Shown piece by piece: positions 10,925-23,114 of a stretch of DNA of 64,000 nucleotides (position 1 is its first letter; each line of letters starts with the position of its first letter). The DNA comes from Maratus speciosus (Eukaryota > Arthropoda > Arachnida > Araneae > Salticidae). The translations under genes were made by a program, and so were the position numbers. The notes below the pieces were generated by a model. That model worked only from the letters and a program-made list of their open reading frames with translations. It did no database searches and was not told where the DNA came from. The stretch spans positions 255,389,333-255,453,332 of the forward strand of contig OZ010793.1 of the NCBI GenBank assembly GCA_963932465.1, read 5' to 3'.

Positions 10925-12110
10925 GACAAAATTGTTGCTGATGATTTGTTGCAAGCATGTAAAGATGATCATGATGAAGATGCACTTGCTTTATTGTTTT
11001 GTGCAAAAAGGGTAAAAATATATGCATCAACATACGAACTCATTCAACGATGATTTTGAGAATCAATGAAAAGGTAAATCTATTCCAAGCTCCCTGCTGG
11101 GTATCTTAAATATGCTGTTATATGGAGTAAATATTGAAGTCAATAAACTTGTTACTCAACCATCTCTCTCAATATTTCAGCTAACTTGTTTTAATACACA
11201 ATCGTGTAAACCAACTGGAAATAAATTGAGGCATCCAACTGACAAACTCCCTTGCCAGTTTACACGGGTCTTTTAATATTTGGTAGAACATGAAAAAGAG
11301 AAATCATTCAGCCTCCGTTTACTTATACTTTCAATCTCATATCATTGTGTACTGGAACTCTCGGCAGCCATGTATGAAGCTGTAAGTGTTAAGTTCAAAA
11401 AAAAAAAAAAAGTTTTTCCATTAAAACTACGACAAGGGATTTTCATGATTCAAGCATAAGATAACTTGGATCACAATCCAAGCAGTTCAACCTCAAAGAA
11501 TTCTTTTCATGAAACAAATGTATCATTATTTCAAAATCCACCTAATTGTTTAAAATTACTTCACAAGTTCTGACTTATGACACAATCTCCTTCAAAAAGT
11601 GAAGTGTACCCACACTGCCAGGAGAATTTGCTGTAGTACTACCAGCATTCCTAGATTCAAAAGAACATACTATTTCACATTGCTTGGAAGCTATGTTAAA
11701 ATTCATGTTGTCTACAATACAACATCTAAAGACATGAAGAAACAAGAGACTGCATGGTTAAACATGTCTTGAATCAAAATACTAATAATATGGGGCTTGA
11801 TGTTCCATGGGCAGCTTTCCACACAAGTAATCCACAGCTTCAATCGATTTCATTCCATGAATATCAACACTTTTACCACTATTTTAGGAAGATTCTGCGT
11901 CATTCACTATGATTAAACGTGCTATGCAATGAAACAGGTTACACAGTTTCTTAATGGAAATCAGATTACTGTTATAGCCATTGACCAACCGTTATTCATA
12001 ATAGAGAAATTGATACAGTGGAATTATCCAGAAATGTATGAAGAAACCAAATTCTTGGTGATGTTTAGTGGATTTCATATTGAACAAGCTTTTCTATAAG
12101 TGTTAGGAAA
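10925..12110 (+). pseudogene. Decayed Academ-like transposon protein, N-terminal part
   Basis: Read over several frames, the + strand gives a chain of motifs from a widespread uncharacterised transposon protein family. They are ALALLFCAKR (about 10980), LRHPTDKLPCQF (about 11230), LSISYHCVLELSAAMYEAV (about 11325-11385), LRQGIFMIQA followed by DNLDHNPSSSTSKNSFHET (about 11425-11515), VKHVLNQNTNN then VPWAAFHTSNPQLQS (about 11757-11845), and finally QFLNGNQITVIAIDQPLF, IEKLIQWNYPEMYEE and MFSGFHIEQ (11930-12095). Several stops and frameshifts lie between the motifs, so it is a pseudogene. The IDQPLF…IQW…GFHIEQ section corresponds to VTYDLAIAK…MQIQ…GALHTQM in the element at 34056-39556. The family recognition is from memory of the motif pattern and the superfamily name is inference. 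Confidence 0.55.
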
Positions 12111-12124
12111 GTGGATGTCACAAA

Positions 12125-12335
12125 GCAGGTAGAATGTTACAATTTGTAACAAAATCCTTTTGAGTGTCCCTGTAAATGAATGATGAATGTTATTCATACT
12201 ATTGCACTTCAGTGATGTATGGAAATTTCAATGTGTTTGAAATTGTGAGACATTATTAAAAACCATGGCAAATCATTTTCCCCCATAGATCATAATGTAA
12301 TGTAATTCTTTTGAATGCCCCTATAAAGGAACTGT
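12125..12335 (-). repeat. Dispersed repeat family copy (as at 870-1440), reverse
   Basis: The phrases ccttttgagtgtccctgtaa, cacttcagtgatgtatgg, catttccccatagatc-like and tcttttgaatgcccctat are reverse complements of the phrase order seen at 1100-1250. Two partial units are joined here. Confidence 0.6.
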
Positions 12336-12884
12336 TAAAAATACTAATCTCTTCAGAAAAATTTATCATAAATCAACTTAATTACTTTTCAGAACACTTA
12401 ATGTTTGCAATGTGATAAAAGAAATAAACGTTTACCATAAAGCTGCAATATGGATTACATAAAGAACTATATATTTAATTTTATTGACTTTAAAAGAAAA
12501 TAAGTACTTTGATTATAATTATAACCTTGAATTTATTTATGTGTTTAATTTCATCTAAAAAATGTTTTGTATTATTAATTCATTCTCTCTATGTATTTTA
12601 AACAAGATAGGAGCAAAAAGGAATGCTCCAGATGTAAAATTGTATATCCAATTAGTCCTATATAAATTTAATGCCAAAAGTGGTATAATAACTTGAATAA
12701 TTAAGTAAGGCACATTAATAAAAATACCTTCAAGATTTTATAGGTCAAAGCAATGGATACTTCACATAAATAACCATAGGATAATAAGCCGAGGACAATC
12801 CTGAAAAAGAAGTTAAGCTGAATTGTCTTACCTTTGTCTTACACGATTTAAATATGATTATTTTTATATCACACAGTCTCCCTT

Positions 12885-13130
12885 CTAATAATCTCTAGTA
12901 GGAATATAACTGATACACACTTCATTTTCAATACCGAACATTTCATGGTGAATGTTAATAATGAATTTCCTGGCGATCCAACTATATTTAAACCAGTTAG
13001 AGATTGGGTATAACAATGAATGTGAGTTTTTGATAATCTGCATATATAAAAGCCATTCTCTGAATGTATGTCCTTTATACAAATCTTCAATTTTTGACCG
13101 ATTTGCACGAAACTTAATGTACATATGTTT
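12885..13130 (-). repeat. Dispersed repeat family copy, reverse
   Basis: The segment 12903-12945 (ataactgatacacacttcat…) is nearly the exact reverse complement of 958-1000. The rest diverges. On the minus strand it reads as a peptide ending FGIENEVCISY, the same peptide as at 970-1000, but no protein family is known for it. Confidence 0.55.
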
Positions 13131-15150
13131 TAGAATGTGGAAAAGATTGCTGTCTACTTTAAAAAAATTATCAGACTACTATTTATCCCTTTTTCTACCA
13201 CCTTCCATAATTTAACATTATAGAAATATCTCTTTTTAAATTTTTTTAATTGAAACGTTTCTTTCCTGTTGCAACACCCTAAAAAATGACGCAATGTGAA
13301 AAAAATAAGGATAACGCGTGTACTTTATTTCTATTTGCCAATAAAAATTCAGTTTTCTTGCTATATTTTTGCATGTTTGAAATTGACGTCATTCTAAACA
13401 GAAAATTCACATTTTTTTGTATATAAAATAAAAACTTTAGCTATAAGAGTGGAAATATAACGTAACACCTCAATTTGAATGTTTTTTTAATTAAAACATC
13501 TACTTTAATACAGACAGTCAAATTTCATGAAAACAATTTAGGAAAAAGAAAAAAAAAAGTCTAGATATGACGTCACATTCTATCAAATTTTTTCAACGTT
13601 TAATCAAACTCATTGTAAATAAATGGCTCCTATATTTTGTTTACTACCTCGATTGTATACTACAGCCATATCTTATAGCTATACGTTATAGCTAAGTGTT
13701 GTATTGGTTTAGATTCAGAGTTGTAACATTTTCTGTGATTTATAGAAAAAGAGAGCAGTTATTTCCATTTTCAAATAAATTCTTGACTGATGTCACAATT
13801 TAAAATTTATGGAAAATGACATCATTTCGTCTAATCATTGTAGATTTAATTTCTATTAATGAAAAAGATAAGTTTAAGTTTAAGAATGATGTTTTATTTA
13901 GAGTGGATACCTTCTTGATCTAATACTTTAATTAAAGCTTATAATTACACATAAAGTGAATGTTTTAATTTTAAGCAAATAAAATCTCAAATTTTCCAAA
14001 TAAGATTTCAGCAACTGCTGCCTAATTTGAATGCATTTATTGTATTTTTGCCCGTATTGTGAGAAATCGTACACTTTTGTTACGCGTATCAAAGAAAGGG
14101 TCAAAATAAATCCTTTTTCTGAATTTAAATTTCGCGAGTTCCAAAATTAGAACTAAAAATGTGAGTTTTTTCATAGTCAAATTAAGGCTGTTCTCAAATC
14201 CAAAGGAGCAACTTTCTGACATATTTTTTAAATCGGTTTTCTTCAGAAACGCATGAAATTTGCGAGAGTTCTTATTTAAAAAGTATGTAAACGAAAGATA
14301 GTTTCCATTTTTTGGTAAGGGTATAATATATTTCACTTGGTGTTTTGAGCTGAATTTCGGACACAACACCGTGATAAAAAAGAATAAACTGGTCATCACA
14401 AACCACAATTGCTCATAACTCGATAACTAATTTATTTATCAAAAAATGGAAAACTCATTTCAATTCCAAATCGCTTTAATAGTCAGGCCTACACCTACAA
14501 ATTTTAAGGCTTTACGCTTAATGAGTCAGAAAATGTGTCAAACAATTTCGTGTTGTTGAGCAGGGAACTGGAGCGCTACCTTAAGCATTATTGCAGGTTA
14601 GTATTTTATAATGGAGTTGCATGCCAGATATTCGCTTAAAACATAAGTCATCCTTTATTGTTATAAACAAAAGTGCATGCCATAATATGTGGGAGGCACA
14701 CCCATTAAAATACGAATACGCCAACTAGCACATAGCCTGATTACTGAAGACTAACCCGTCAGTACTTAAAGAGATAAAAAATAGTTCTGTATTTTTCATT
14801 CAGGTAATAAGACTAATCTTTCATGATTGGGTTCACATGATTATATAACTTTCCTCTATAATTCTATGACTAAGCAACAGAAAACAATATGTTAAGGACT
14901 AAAATCTTTCCTGGAAAACTAATAGTGAAAGTTGTATGGAAATCCGTTCTGAAGAATTCAAGTTATATGCGCCTGGAACGAAATTCCCATTTGCATTTTA
15001 TATACTTATTAGATTATTTTGAGTAGTTTGATATCTGTTAAATTCATATTTTATTTTATTTTTGACTTTTTAATTTCGTTTGCCCATTTTGAATATTACG
15101 CGAAAACAAACTAATTCTGAATTATTTACAATGTTTTTGAACAATTGAGT
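13131..15150. other. AT-rich stretch without recognised genes
   Basis: No conserved motif supports any ORF here. The 14100-14430 part shares short phrases (ctcaaatccaaa, tatgtaaac, tttccatt, a final aatttc…gacacaacac-like end) with 51560-51780, suggesting a diverged dispersed repeat. Confidence 0.4.
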
Positions 15151-15154
15151 TAAT

Positions 15155-15650
15155 ATTTTGTAATCGGGTTGCAAGCATATTTAAAAAGTATTCATGCTTG
15201 AAAATTACTTTAAAATCCATAAAAAATCTGTAAATTGTGATAAACATTACAAAGAAATATTAAAAAAGTAATTTTGTTTTCGATAAGACGTTGGAACAAT
15301 CCAATGTGCAATCTTTAGGTTAAATCACAGTAAAAGGGAAATTTATTGTTGTGTTAGGTTATTGCTACTGAAAATATGATACCAGCGTTACTCATAGACA
15401 TATCTTTTCTTTATACTATTGCATTAAGAGTAAACGGGTTCATCTTTCGAAATCGGGTTGCACACAACTTTAAAAATATCCATGCTTGAAAATGGCTTTA
15501 AAATCCATTAAAATTAGAAAATTGAGATACAATTTTCATACAAATTTCATTTGAAAGAACTTTTTCTATTCGACATTCTAAAAAAATGAAATTATGTGAT
15601 GTTTAGAAGTTAGAAAAATTGCAGTAAAGGTGCAATTTATGGGCACTGAC
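15155..15650. repeat. Diverged tandem duplication, ~290-bp units
   Basis: The units begin with atcgggttgcaagcatattt (about 15161) and atcgggttgcacacaacttt (about 15452). Both continue with ttcatgcttgaaaat, a tttaaaatccat phrase and, near their ends, aatcacagtaaaaggg versus aattgcagtaaaggtgca. The copies are clearly diverged. Confidence 0.65.
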
Positions 15651-15954
15651 ATAGTGTTTTTACTTTATAATGGTGATATATACCATACAAATGAGAATTT
15701 CATTAAACATTGCACGATTTGGTGGATATATATATTTTTTTCCATATTGTCAGGAAAATAATTTCTCTCTTACATCCGCCAAAGGAAACGTGCATTCTGT
15801 TATTAAAGCTCAAGGATTTTACTATGGTTGTGAGATAATAACGTCATGTTTTCTGATTGTCTTTTTAACGATTTGTGGATGGGAATGCACAAATTTCAGT
15901 TATTGTGATTGCCGTATTAGTTTGTTTTAATTTATTTTACCTGGAAGGCTCCTT

Positions 15955-15992
15955 ATAATTGACACAGGTGAAGCCGGGTAGTTCTGCTAGTA
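15955..15992 (+). mobile_element. Candidate Helitron-type 3' terminus
   Basis: The phrase ggtgaagccgggtag followed by ttctgctagt resembles the short-hairpin-plus-CTAG-T ends of invertebrate Helitrons. No matching 5' TC end or Rep/helicase coding region was seen, so this is only a candidate end. Confidence 0.3.
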
Positions 15993-16151
15993 CTATATAT
16001 AAGTTCCAGAATTATTTATTTTTTTCAATAATGCAGAGTTCTGTCGTGATATTTACAAATACCAAAATGTTAGCCCTGCAAATAACAGCATTAAACAACA
16101 ATAAAAGTTTCACAAAATTCAATGAAATAATCTGCGATCCTTTGATGTAAA

Positions 16152-17526
16152 CAGAGCTGCCAACTGTTATAAAAAAAATCGTATTTTCTATGGTTTGGAG
16201 CTAAACACTACTACTTTTTTTCCTAGTTGCGGTTTTTCAGTCCATGCAGCATAAACAATCAGGGAAAAATATTGTGAATTTCAATAATGATCTAAGAAAC
16301 AAATAGCTTTTTTCTTCAATTGGTCACTGAAAAAAAAAATCTCAAATTTCATCAAAAGATTGCAGAAAGATATCCCGAATTTCATCAAAAGATTGTGCTA
16401 AAAGTCACTAATTTTGATAAACAATTGAGGAAAAATATTGCAGATTTCATCAAAAGGTCAAGCAAAAAATTTTCAAATTTTGTCCATCGGTTGTGCAGAA
16501 ATATCACGAATTTTGACAAATGACCATGTAAAAGAATCAATTTTGTTAATCACTCGCAGAAGAAAATAAATTTCTTCAAAGGGTCGCGGTAAAAACGTGA
16601 ATTTCTTCAGAGGGTTGCGATAAAAACGTGAATTTCTTCAGAGGGTTGCGATAAAAACGTGAATTTCTTCAAAGGGTTGCGATAAAAACGTAAATTTCTT
16701 CAAAGGGTTACGGTAGAAACGTGAATTTCTTCAAAGAGTCGTGGTAGAAACGTGAATTTCTTCAAAGGGTTGCAAAAAGAAAACGTGAATTTCGTCAAAA
16801 GATCACTGAAAGAAAACGCGAAATCATTGAAAGATCGCGAGGAAAAAAAATGTAAATTTCGTTGAAAGATCACAGAATAAAAGCACTAATTTCATCGAAA
16901 GATCGTGGAAAGAAAATGAAACCAGGTTCCTTTTACAAATGTTAAAAAAACTTTAAAAATCGTATAAAAGTTGCAGGGAAAAAAATTCATTATATTGAGC
17001 TGAAGGATTGAAATCAGATTCCTTTTATGAATGTCAAAAAATGGCTGTGAAACACGAAATTGAATTAAAAATTTGCAAATAATTCAAAAATAACTATAGA
17101 ATTCCAGATTTCTTTTACTAATGTAGAAAATTCGCCGTGAAATGCAGAAAAAACGGATTCATGAAAAATTAAAATAAGAAAACTGTCAAAATCAAAAAAT
17201 TCTAACACTGGCTTCAAGGTACATAACTTCAGGTATGGAGGTACCTTTCTGCCAAATCTTGCAGTTCTTCTCTCTCTTCAAGAAACATCACACACAGACA
17301 AACATCCATGTTTATTTTTATAATACGTATAGATTTTAATCTGAAAGAATATACAGAACTAAAATTAAAGGAACTAATTTTGAAAAATCCCCAACCTGCA
17401 GGAATCTAAACTCAGTCCAAACCGAAAACAATTAGAGTTAACCCGATTTGCAACAACCAACCAAACTCCACATTAATTTGAATTTTGTGTGCTACTATTT
17501 TTCATTTTCAAAGGTTGGCAAGTCTG
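16152..17526. mobile_element. TIR element carrying a ~31-bp tandem array
   Basis: The left end is CAGAGCTGCCAAC (16152-16164). The right end (17514-17526) reads, reverse complemented, CAGACTTGCCAAC, 11 of 13 identical. The TG/CA-type hAT-like termini enclose a tandem array (16290-16920) and a degenerate tail with repeated ttccttttacaaatg-like phrases (16928, 17018, 17110). The flanks resemble each other (tgtaaa left, tataaa right), but no perfect 8-bp duplication is visible. No transposase was seen, so it is non-autonomous if real. Confidence 0.5.
16290..16920 (+). repeat. ~31-bp tandem array (…aatttcttcaaagggttgcga…)
   Basis: About 18-20 units. The best conserved lie at 16560-16790: cgtgaatttcttcaaag, then ggttgcgataaaaa. 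The edges are more diverged, with ttcatcaaaagattg units. The consensus is clearly related to the arrays at 25170-26250 and, reversed, 52300-53070. ORFs crossing the array are by-products of the repeat. Confidence 0.85.
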
Positions 17527-17580
17527 TATAAATGACTTTTCCAAAGAAAAACTGCTTTCATTGAACTTTAATAGTTTAAA

Positions 17581-17765
17581 GATTCCACTATAAAAAGGAT
17601 TCTGTAAAGATTATGAACTATTAAAAGGATTCTGTAAAGATTATGAACTATAAAAAGGATTCTGTAAAGATTATGAACTATTAAAAGGATTCTGTAAAGA
17701 TTATGAACTATAAAAAGAATTCTGTAAAGATTATGAAATATAAAAAGGATTGTAAAGATTATGAA
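17581..17765. repeat. 30-bp minisatellite, about 6 units
   Basis: Unit ttctgtaaagattatgaac plus ta(t)aaaaagga, in near-identical register through two full 60-bp lines. Alternate units carry a tt/ta difference, suggesting a 60-bp higher-order unit. Confidence 0.9.
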
Positions 17766-18327
17766 TGATAAATCTTCAAAACAATGTTTAAATGAACCAA
17801 GTTGTTTAAACACCCATTACCAATCAGCACTCATAATTTTGATGAGTGAGTCTCAAAAGTGAATGACTCACCACTCAGCATTATTTATCGCAACAATAAT
17901 AATAATAATTAGCAAAGTTAAAAGCAATTTCTGCAGATTTAACAAAACATCAAAATTAAATATTCAATCTGTTAGTTTTTTTTTTTTCTTTTAAATATCA
18001 TGTGAATCTGTCTCAATTTGTTTACACTATTTCTAAAAAAAAATGTGCAAAACATAAAAATTATGTACAGTTTGTTGATATACATGTTTTATATGAAAAT
18101 ATATTGAATAGTCAGGATTTGAAGTAAAAGAAACTATCATTTAGTGGTCATACGTTAGCATATGTTTTCTATCAAACCTAACAGGATGTTTAGCTATGGT
18201 CAGTTCACCCTGGAATGGTTGCTTGCACTTTCCTACACTTGGATTTTATATGAGTAGATATTTTATTATCAACTGATAGTGTGTTTTGCTATTAAGTTTC
18301 TACATGTTTTTTATAATTTTCTTTTAG
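17766..18327 (+). other. Intersectin intron, gene-free part
   Basis: AT-rich sequence ending in the acceptor cttttag at 18321-18327. It contains a short (aat)n run near 17895. The intron upstream of the first recognised exon extends to an unknown point to the left. Confidence 0.5.
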
Positions 18328-18487
18328 AGGCATTTCAGAAGCCCCTGAGAATGGTAGCGAGACTGCAGAAGTGAGTAATGTAGTTCATGATGTCCTTCAG
18401 CATTCCGAAAATTCATCATTTACCCAGCCACTTAAAACTAATCCCCCAGTATCCTCTGTAGAAACAGTTTCTCCTGAGCCTGGACAG
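18328..18487 (+). CDS. ITSN: Intersectin exon, linker before SH3B
   Basis: An open exon between cttttag (acceptor) and cag|gtag (donor). It reads GISEAPENGSETAEV near its start and ends in TVSPEPGQ. The first base completes a codon and the exon ends in phase 0, joining exactly to the SH3B exon at 21276. The sequence is Ser/Thr/Pro/Glu-rich and disordered, as expected for the linker between SH3A and SH3B of intersectin. Assignment rests on position, phase and open frame, because linkers are poorly conserved. The exon for SH3A is not recognisable in the 18 kb upstream. Confidence 0.7.
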
Positions 18488-21275
18488 GTAGTTCAAATGC
18501 ATGCTTAGTGGTAATTTCTGAGCTGAATGATTATCTGTAAAAAATATGGCTATTTTCTATTGATACATTTTATTTTATTTATTTTTAGCTTAATATTTTT
18601 CAAAGTTTGTTCAGTATCTAATTTAAGTGTATGCTTTTTAATTTCTAAAAAGCTGAGCAATTTAAAATGCACCATTCGCAATGACTTTATTAAAATTGTA
18701 GCTTAGAAACAAAACAGCTACAGTGATGTAACATTTTTAAGAGTATATTTAGTATAATAGTGTTTCCCTATTTTATTTATATTCCACAAACAAATTTTGT
18801 TTTTTAACAAGTTTAATTACTAATATTGAATTTGATTTGATTAATCTTTCTGCCTCTTTGAAAAAAAAAGCTTTATCTTGATATGAAATAAATAAATTTA
18901 TACTTTAAGAATCTTTAAAACATTTGTTAATAAAAATTTCAAGAAGGATGTACAGATATTTCTAAAAATGGTTGAAAAAAGAATATTTATTCTATTCTGA
19001 TATGGTTGTCACAAAACTTCTTTCTTATAATCTGTGTCAGCTTAAAAAATTTGACAGTACCATGTATTTTTTAATGATGTGGTTCAATGAATATGCATGG
19101 TTATGAATACTACAAGTAAAAAGCATTTTTGTATCCATACTCAAGAAATGTATTGTAGTAGAAAAGTACCCAGAGATATTTTTATGATATAGGAATAAAG
19201 TAAGCCAATTATTTCATTAAAGTTTGTTATTTTGTGTTTTGTTAATTTTACATTTCTCCTAATTAAAATTTTTACTTGACAGGTTTTTTTTTTTTTTTCC
19301 ACTAAACAATACCAAATTGAATGTGAAGTTATGAAAAAAATAAGAATATGATAAAAATCTAGGAAAATTGCTTTAGAAAAATGTGTTTAATGGAATATAT
19401 TTTTTTAATATTCATATTTTTTCCATTTCGATTATCCTGAAGTTTATGAGAAGGTAATATAAAAAATAGATATACAGATCACCGGAAGGTGAAAATTTTG
19501 TTAAGTATCTGATATGTTGCAGAACAACATTTTTAATGTTCCTTTTACATGCAATAGTTTATTCCTTACTTTTTTTAATGTAAAAAAATATCAGTAATTC
19601 TGCTCAAATTATTTTATGTTATGGAAAAGATTATTACTTTATGAGCTACAGTTTAATAAAGACAATCATTCTGAATTATTTCTTAGAATTAGAGTAAAGT
19701 ATTTCAGATAATCTTCAGCTCATAAAAGTAGTGCATGTTCAAATTTCTCCCTTGTAGATATTATTTAGAGAGAGGTATGCTTAGCTTTAAAACTATGCTT
19801 ATTTTATACAGATATTTTTTCTTTCTTTATTTTTACCTGAAGTGATATTTTTTAATGGTGCTAGCCAAAGATATTTTTATTCGCCAACTACATGAAATTT
19901 ACAGTCAAATTATTATGATAAATTTACATGACTCCAAAAATAATTGATTTCTACCATGCACTGTCATATTCAACTTTTATATAAAATTAAAAATATATGC
20001 AACAAACAAAAAAATTTTGTAGCATAGATTTTAGTGCAGTGTTTATATCACTGCAGTTGGGGAGGGGCAAATAAACAGAAATATGAACAGCAAATAAAAG
20101 TTTTCTGTAATTTTATAGCCTGCAGCAGTATTTAAAAGATTGCCTAAAAATTAACTCGTACACATACAACTTGTAAGAAAATCTACTTGACATTGGCAAG
20201 AGATTTATGTAATTCCCCTCCCCCCCCCCCCCTCCCCATCCCCACATACACACACCTGTAAATTATTTTAAAGTTTTGTGATGGTGTTGGTCATTTCAAA
20301 AACTGGATACAACTTAGACAATCATGTTTTTAATACAGACAGCACAACACATTACATCTCACTTCACTAAAGCGCATTAAAAATTTTGAACATTCATAAT
20401 TCTGGTTATACAAACATTAGAACATCTCTAGACGAGATACATCTTTGAACACACAGAATATCTACAAACTCACATAATCATTCCCTTAATTCCCTTCACT
20501 TCGTTTGGCAAAATATCCTTAAATATTTTACCGAAAGTAGCAATAGTGCCATCTATATGTAATTGAAACTAGGAAAGACAGCCATTTTGTCTCCCCCCTC
20601 CCCCCCCCCCCCCCATTGGTTCTGCGGATGTTCCAGTGAGGAACCAGTAACTTTTTTAGGTGGTTTTAAAATAATAAGAATTATGATTTTGTAGACTTCT
20701 GCCAGTGGTTAGGTATAAATAACAAATTTGCTATCATATTTTCAGAGACGTGGCAATCGCAAAGCACTATCATGAGAGATTATTTAGGATTAATAGTTAT
20801 TTTTGTGTCAGAATATATTTTTAAACAAGAAAAGGAATCTTGAAAAATATGTTATTAAATTTTGTGCTGCATACTTTCTATATCCGATTCAGACTGTGAT
20901 GACACAAAATTTTTCGGTTTCAGGTGGTCTCAGATTTCAAGTTATCTTAGCTTAGGCTCTAAATAAGAGCCGAACTCAACTAATAACTATATGAAATTTT
21001 TAGTATGTTGTTATTTACTAGCTTTCTTAAATTTGCATTGCTTATTAGTCTCCAAATGGTAAAATGTTTCAACCTATTTGGAATATCCTTTGTAGATAGT
21101 TAAAATTATAATTGTTGCTGTTAATCCCAGGGAAATGAGAAATGTTTTTCTTTCAGTTTTTGCCTTTAAGAAAACTATAATCTCTTTTTATTTATACTTT
21201 CTGCTTTGCATAAGTTGATTTGTATTTTTAAAAAAGATTTTTTGAATGAAACATCTGCCAAATTTATTTTTAAAG
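18488..21275 (+). other. Intersectin intron
   Basis: AT-rich intron. It holds C-rich simple runs at 20217-20237 and 20595-20614. The interval around 20290-20640 is less AT-rich and may be an old repeat. Its acceptor is tttttaaag at 21275. Confidence 0.55.
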
Positions 21276-21419
21276 GGCCAAAAAACAGAAGTGTTGCAGG
21301 CACAAGCATTATTTCCATGGAAGGCTAAAAAAGAAAACCATTTAACTTTCAATAAAGGAGATGTTATTATAGTTAAAGAACAACAAGATATGTGGTGGTT
21401 TGGTGAATTTCAAGATAAG
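21276..21419 (+). CDS. ITSN: Intersectin exon: SH3B, first part
   Basis: This 48-codon exon in phase 0/0 encodes most of an SH3 domain. It has the ALYDF-like strand ([17 protein letters not shown]), the [12 protein letters not shown]-loop/strand and the WWFGEF tryptophan motif that lines the proline-peptide groove. It stops at FQDK before donor GTATAT. The domain is completed by the exon at 40366 (GWFPKSYV). The AQALxxWxAKK…HLxF pattern is characteristic of the second SH3 domain of intersectins, which bind proline-rich partners such as dynamin, synaptojanin and Sos/N-WASP at endocytic sites. The splice junction inside the n-Src/distal-loop region is supported by phase. Confidence 0.92.
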
Positions 21420-21958
21420 GTATATATTGCTTATTCTTTTTTCATTTTATTTTATTCAAACGAAACAGTATTTTTGAAATTAAGGTTTTACATGCAATCA
21501 GTGTCAAAATATACTTAAGTTACCTGGAAAAATTAAAGGCTAGAAGAAGGAAAATAAAATTTATAAATTCAAAATACATTTCAAGCTTTAATACTTTTGT
21601 AGTAGCTTATGTATAGCATTCCGTTAAACTTGGAAATAACCAGTATCTTCTCTCAGGATTCATATTGTAGATAATTCAACTCTAAAATTTTGTAATAGCA
21701 ACTGAAAAACTTACTTGCAATTTTTCCTTTTCCTCCCATCTCTCCCATTCCGTAAAATAAGTAATTAAAATGTTTTCACAATTGTGTAACGTAATATTGC
21801 TCTCCAATTATCTTTTTAAATCAAACAACAGTTGACAAAAAGACTGCTTTAGTTGTTTTGTTGGAAATCATTGTTAAATTTAGAATTAAATATATGAACT
21901 TGTAAGTTATTTTTTTATTTCAAAAGAATATATATAGTGTGTGTGTGCGTGCATGCAC
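21420..21958 (+). other. Start of the 19-kb intersectin intron
   Basis: AT-rich, no gene seen. It ends at a (tg)n/(ta)n tract that borders the mariner-like element. The open frame runs past the donor for about 30 codons without similarity to anything, so it is intron read-through. Confidence 0.6.
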
Positions 21959-23114
21959 AGGATGTCTTGAATTCATGGGCAAACTGTAAAGGTTGATATA
22001 GGTCACTGTAATAGGAATGTATGTGTGCAAGTGAGGTTTTGAGGCATAAGCACAGAAAAGAGACATGAAAAGAATATTTATTGACAGTGTCATTGACAAT
22101 TATGTTAATAGATGTTATTTGTTACTTATGGAAAATAGGCAATTTTTTCTCTCATTAAAAAGTGAATACCCATAACTAAATGAAAAGCAATGAATATTTA
22201 TTACAGTGTGATTCCAATTAATGGTACAAAATTTAAGGCTTGATAGAGAACACTGTAAAAGTCATTTATTATATAGGAATGTATAGGCAACAAATGCCAC
22301 GTTGAGACACAAACATAGGAAAGAGACATGGAGGGAATGTTTATTGACAGTGTCATTCAAAAGTGCTATGTTTACAATAAGTGTTCAAAATTGGTTCAAC
22401 CAACAGTAAGTAATTCATGCCTGGCAGCATTGATGGCACAAATGGCATACAGATTCAAAGATGCCAGTTGTTGCAGCAGCAGATACTCAAGCGACGAGAT
22501 CGTCAACTGATTCAACTGGAGTTGCATAAACAAGACTATTCAGATGTTCCCATAACAAGTAATCAAGGATCTATAAATTAGCAGATTGGGATGGCCAAGG
22601 GACTGATCCGGCATGCCAATTAGGCAATTGTTATGTTTGTTTTTAAAGCAGTTTAAACATAATTACTTCAAGATGCTCTGGTCACCATTCGTAAGCAACG
22701 GTAGTTTCAGCATGATGGGATGCCAGCCTATTTCACCACTATTGTTCACAATTACCTGGATGTTACTTTTTTTAGCATAATGGATTTGGAAGTGTACATT
22801 TAATTCCAGGAGAATATCGTCACTTGAATATCTTTTTGCTGCTGCATGTAAGCGTGAAATACCTGGCTTCTTTGAATCTGAATGCCAATCGCTCCATCGA
22901 CAGTGCTAGGCATGTATTACTGTTGGTTGATGTAATTTTGAAAACTTGTTAACAAAGCATTTGTCAATAATGCTTTCAATAAATATTCCTTTTGTGTCTC
23001 TTCCCTGTGTTTGTTCCTCAATGTGTCGCTTGCACCCATAGATTCCTATACAATAATTATTTCAGTGTCCTCTATCATCGCTTACTGTTTGGCCCATGAA
23101 TTCAAGGACACCCT
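21959..23114 (-). mobile_element. Decayed mariner-like (DUF4817/DDE-type) transposon
   Basis: The left end agg(a)tgtcttgaattcatg (21959) mirrors the right end (23080-23114), whose reverse complement reads agggtgtccttgaattcatg. Similarity continues inward for over 100 bp on both sides: cacagaaaagagacat versus cacagggaagagacac, and aatatttattga. Both flanks are TA-rich. Remnants of a transposase lie on the minus strand. Confidence 0.7.
22400..22645 (-). pseudogene. Mariner-like transposase C-terminal remnant
   Basis: On the minus strand one reads WPSQSANL, a stop, ILDYLLWEHLNSLVYATPV, then ESVDDLVA, a stop, VSAAATTGIFESV. This is the DDE end of mariner-like transposases with the pattern WPPRSPDLxPxDFxLWGxLKxxVYxTPV…DLxxRI…TPGxFxxV. 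The catalytic Asp/Glu of the last motif (PDL.P.D/E) is partly lost (SANL then a stop). At least two in-frame stops are present, and the N-terminal HTH and first two acidic residues are not recognisable. It is a dead fragment. Confidence 0.6.

Noticed and set aside
14037..14408. 123-codon minus-strand ORF
   Set aside because: Phe/Lys/Leu-rich composition typical of AT-rich chance ORFs; no motif, and the region resembles a diverged repeat at 51.6 kb.
17568..17813. Minus-strand ORF with repeated VHNLYRILFI units
   Set aside because: Translation of the 30-bp minisatellite.
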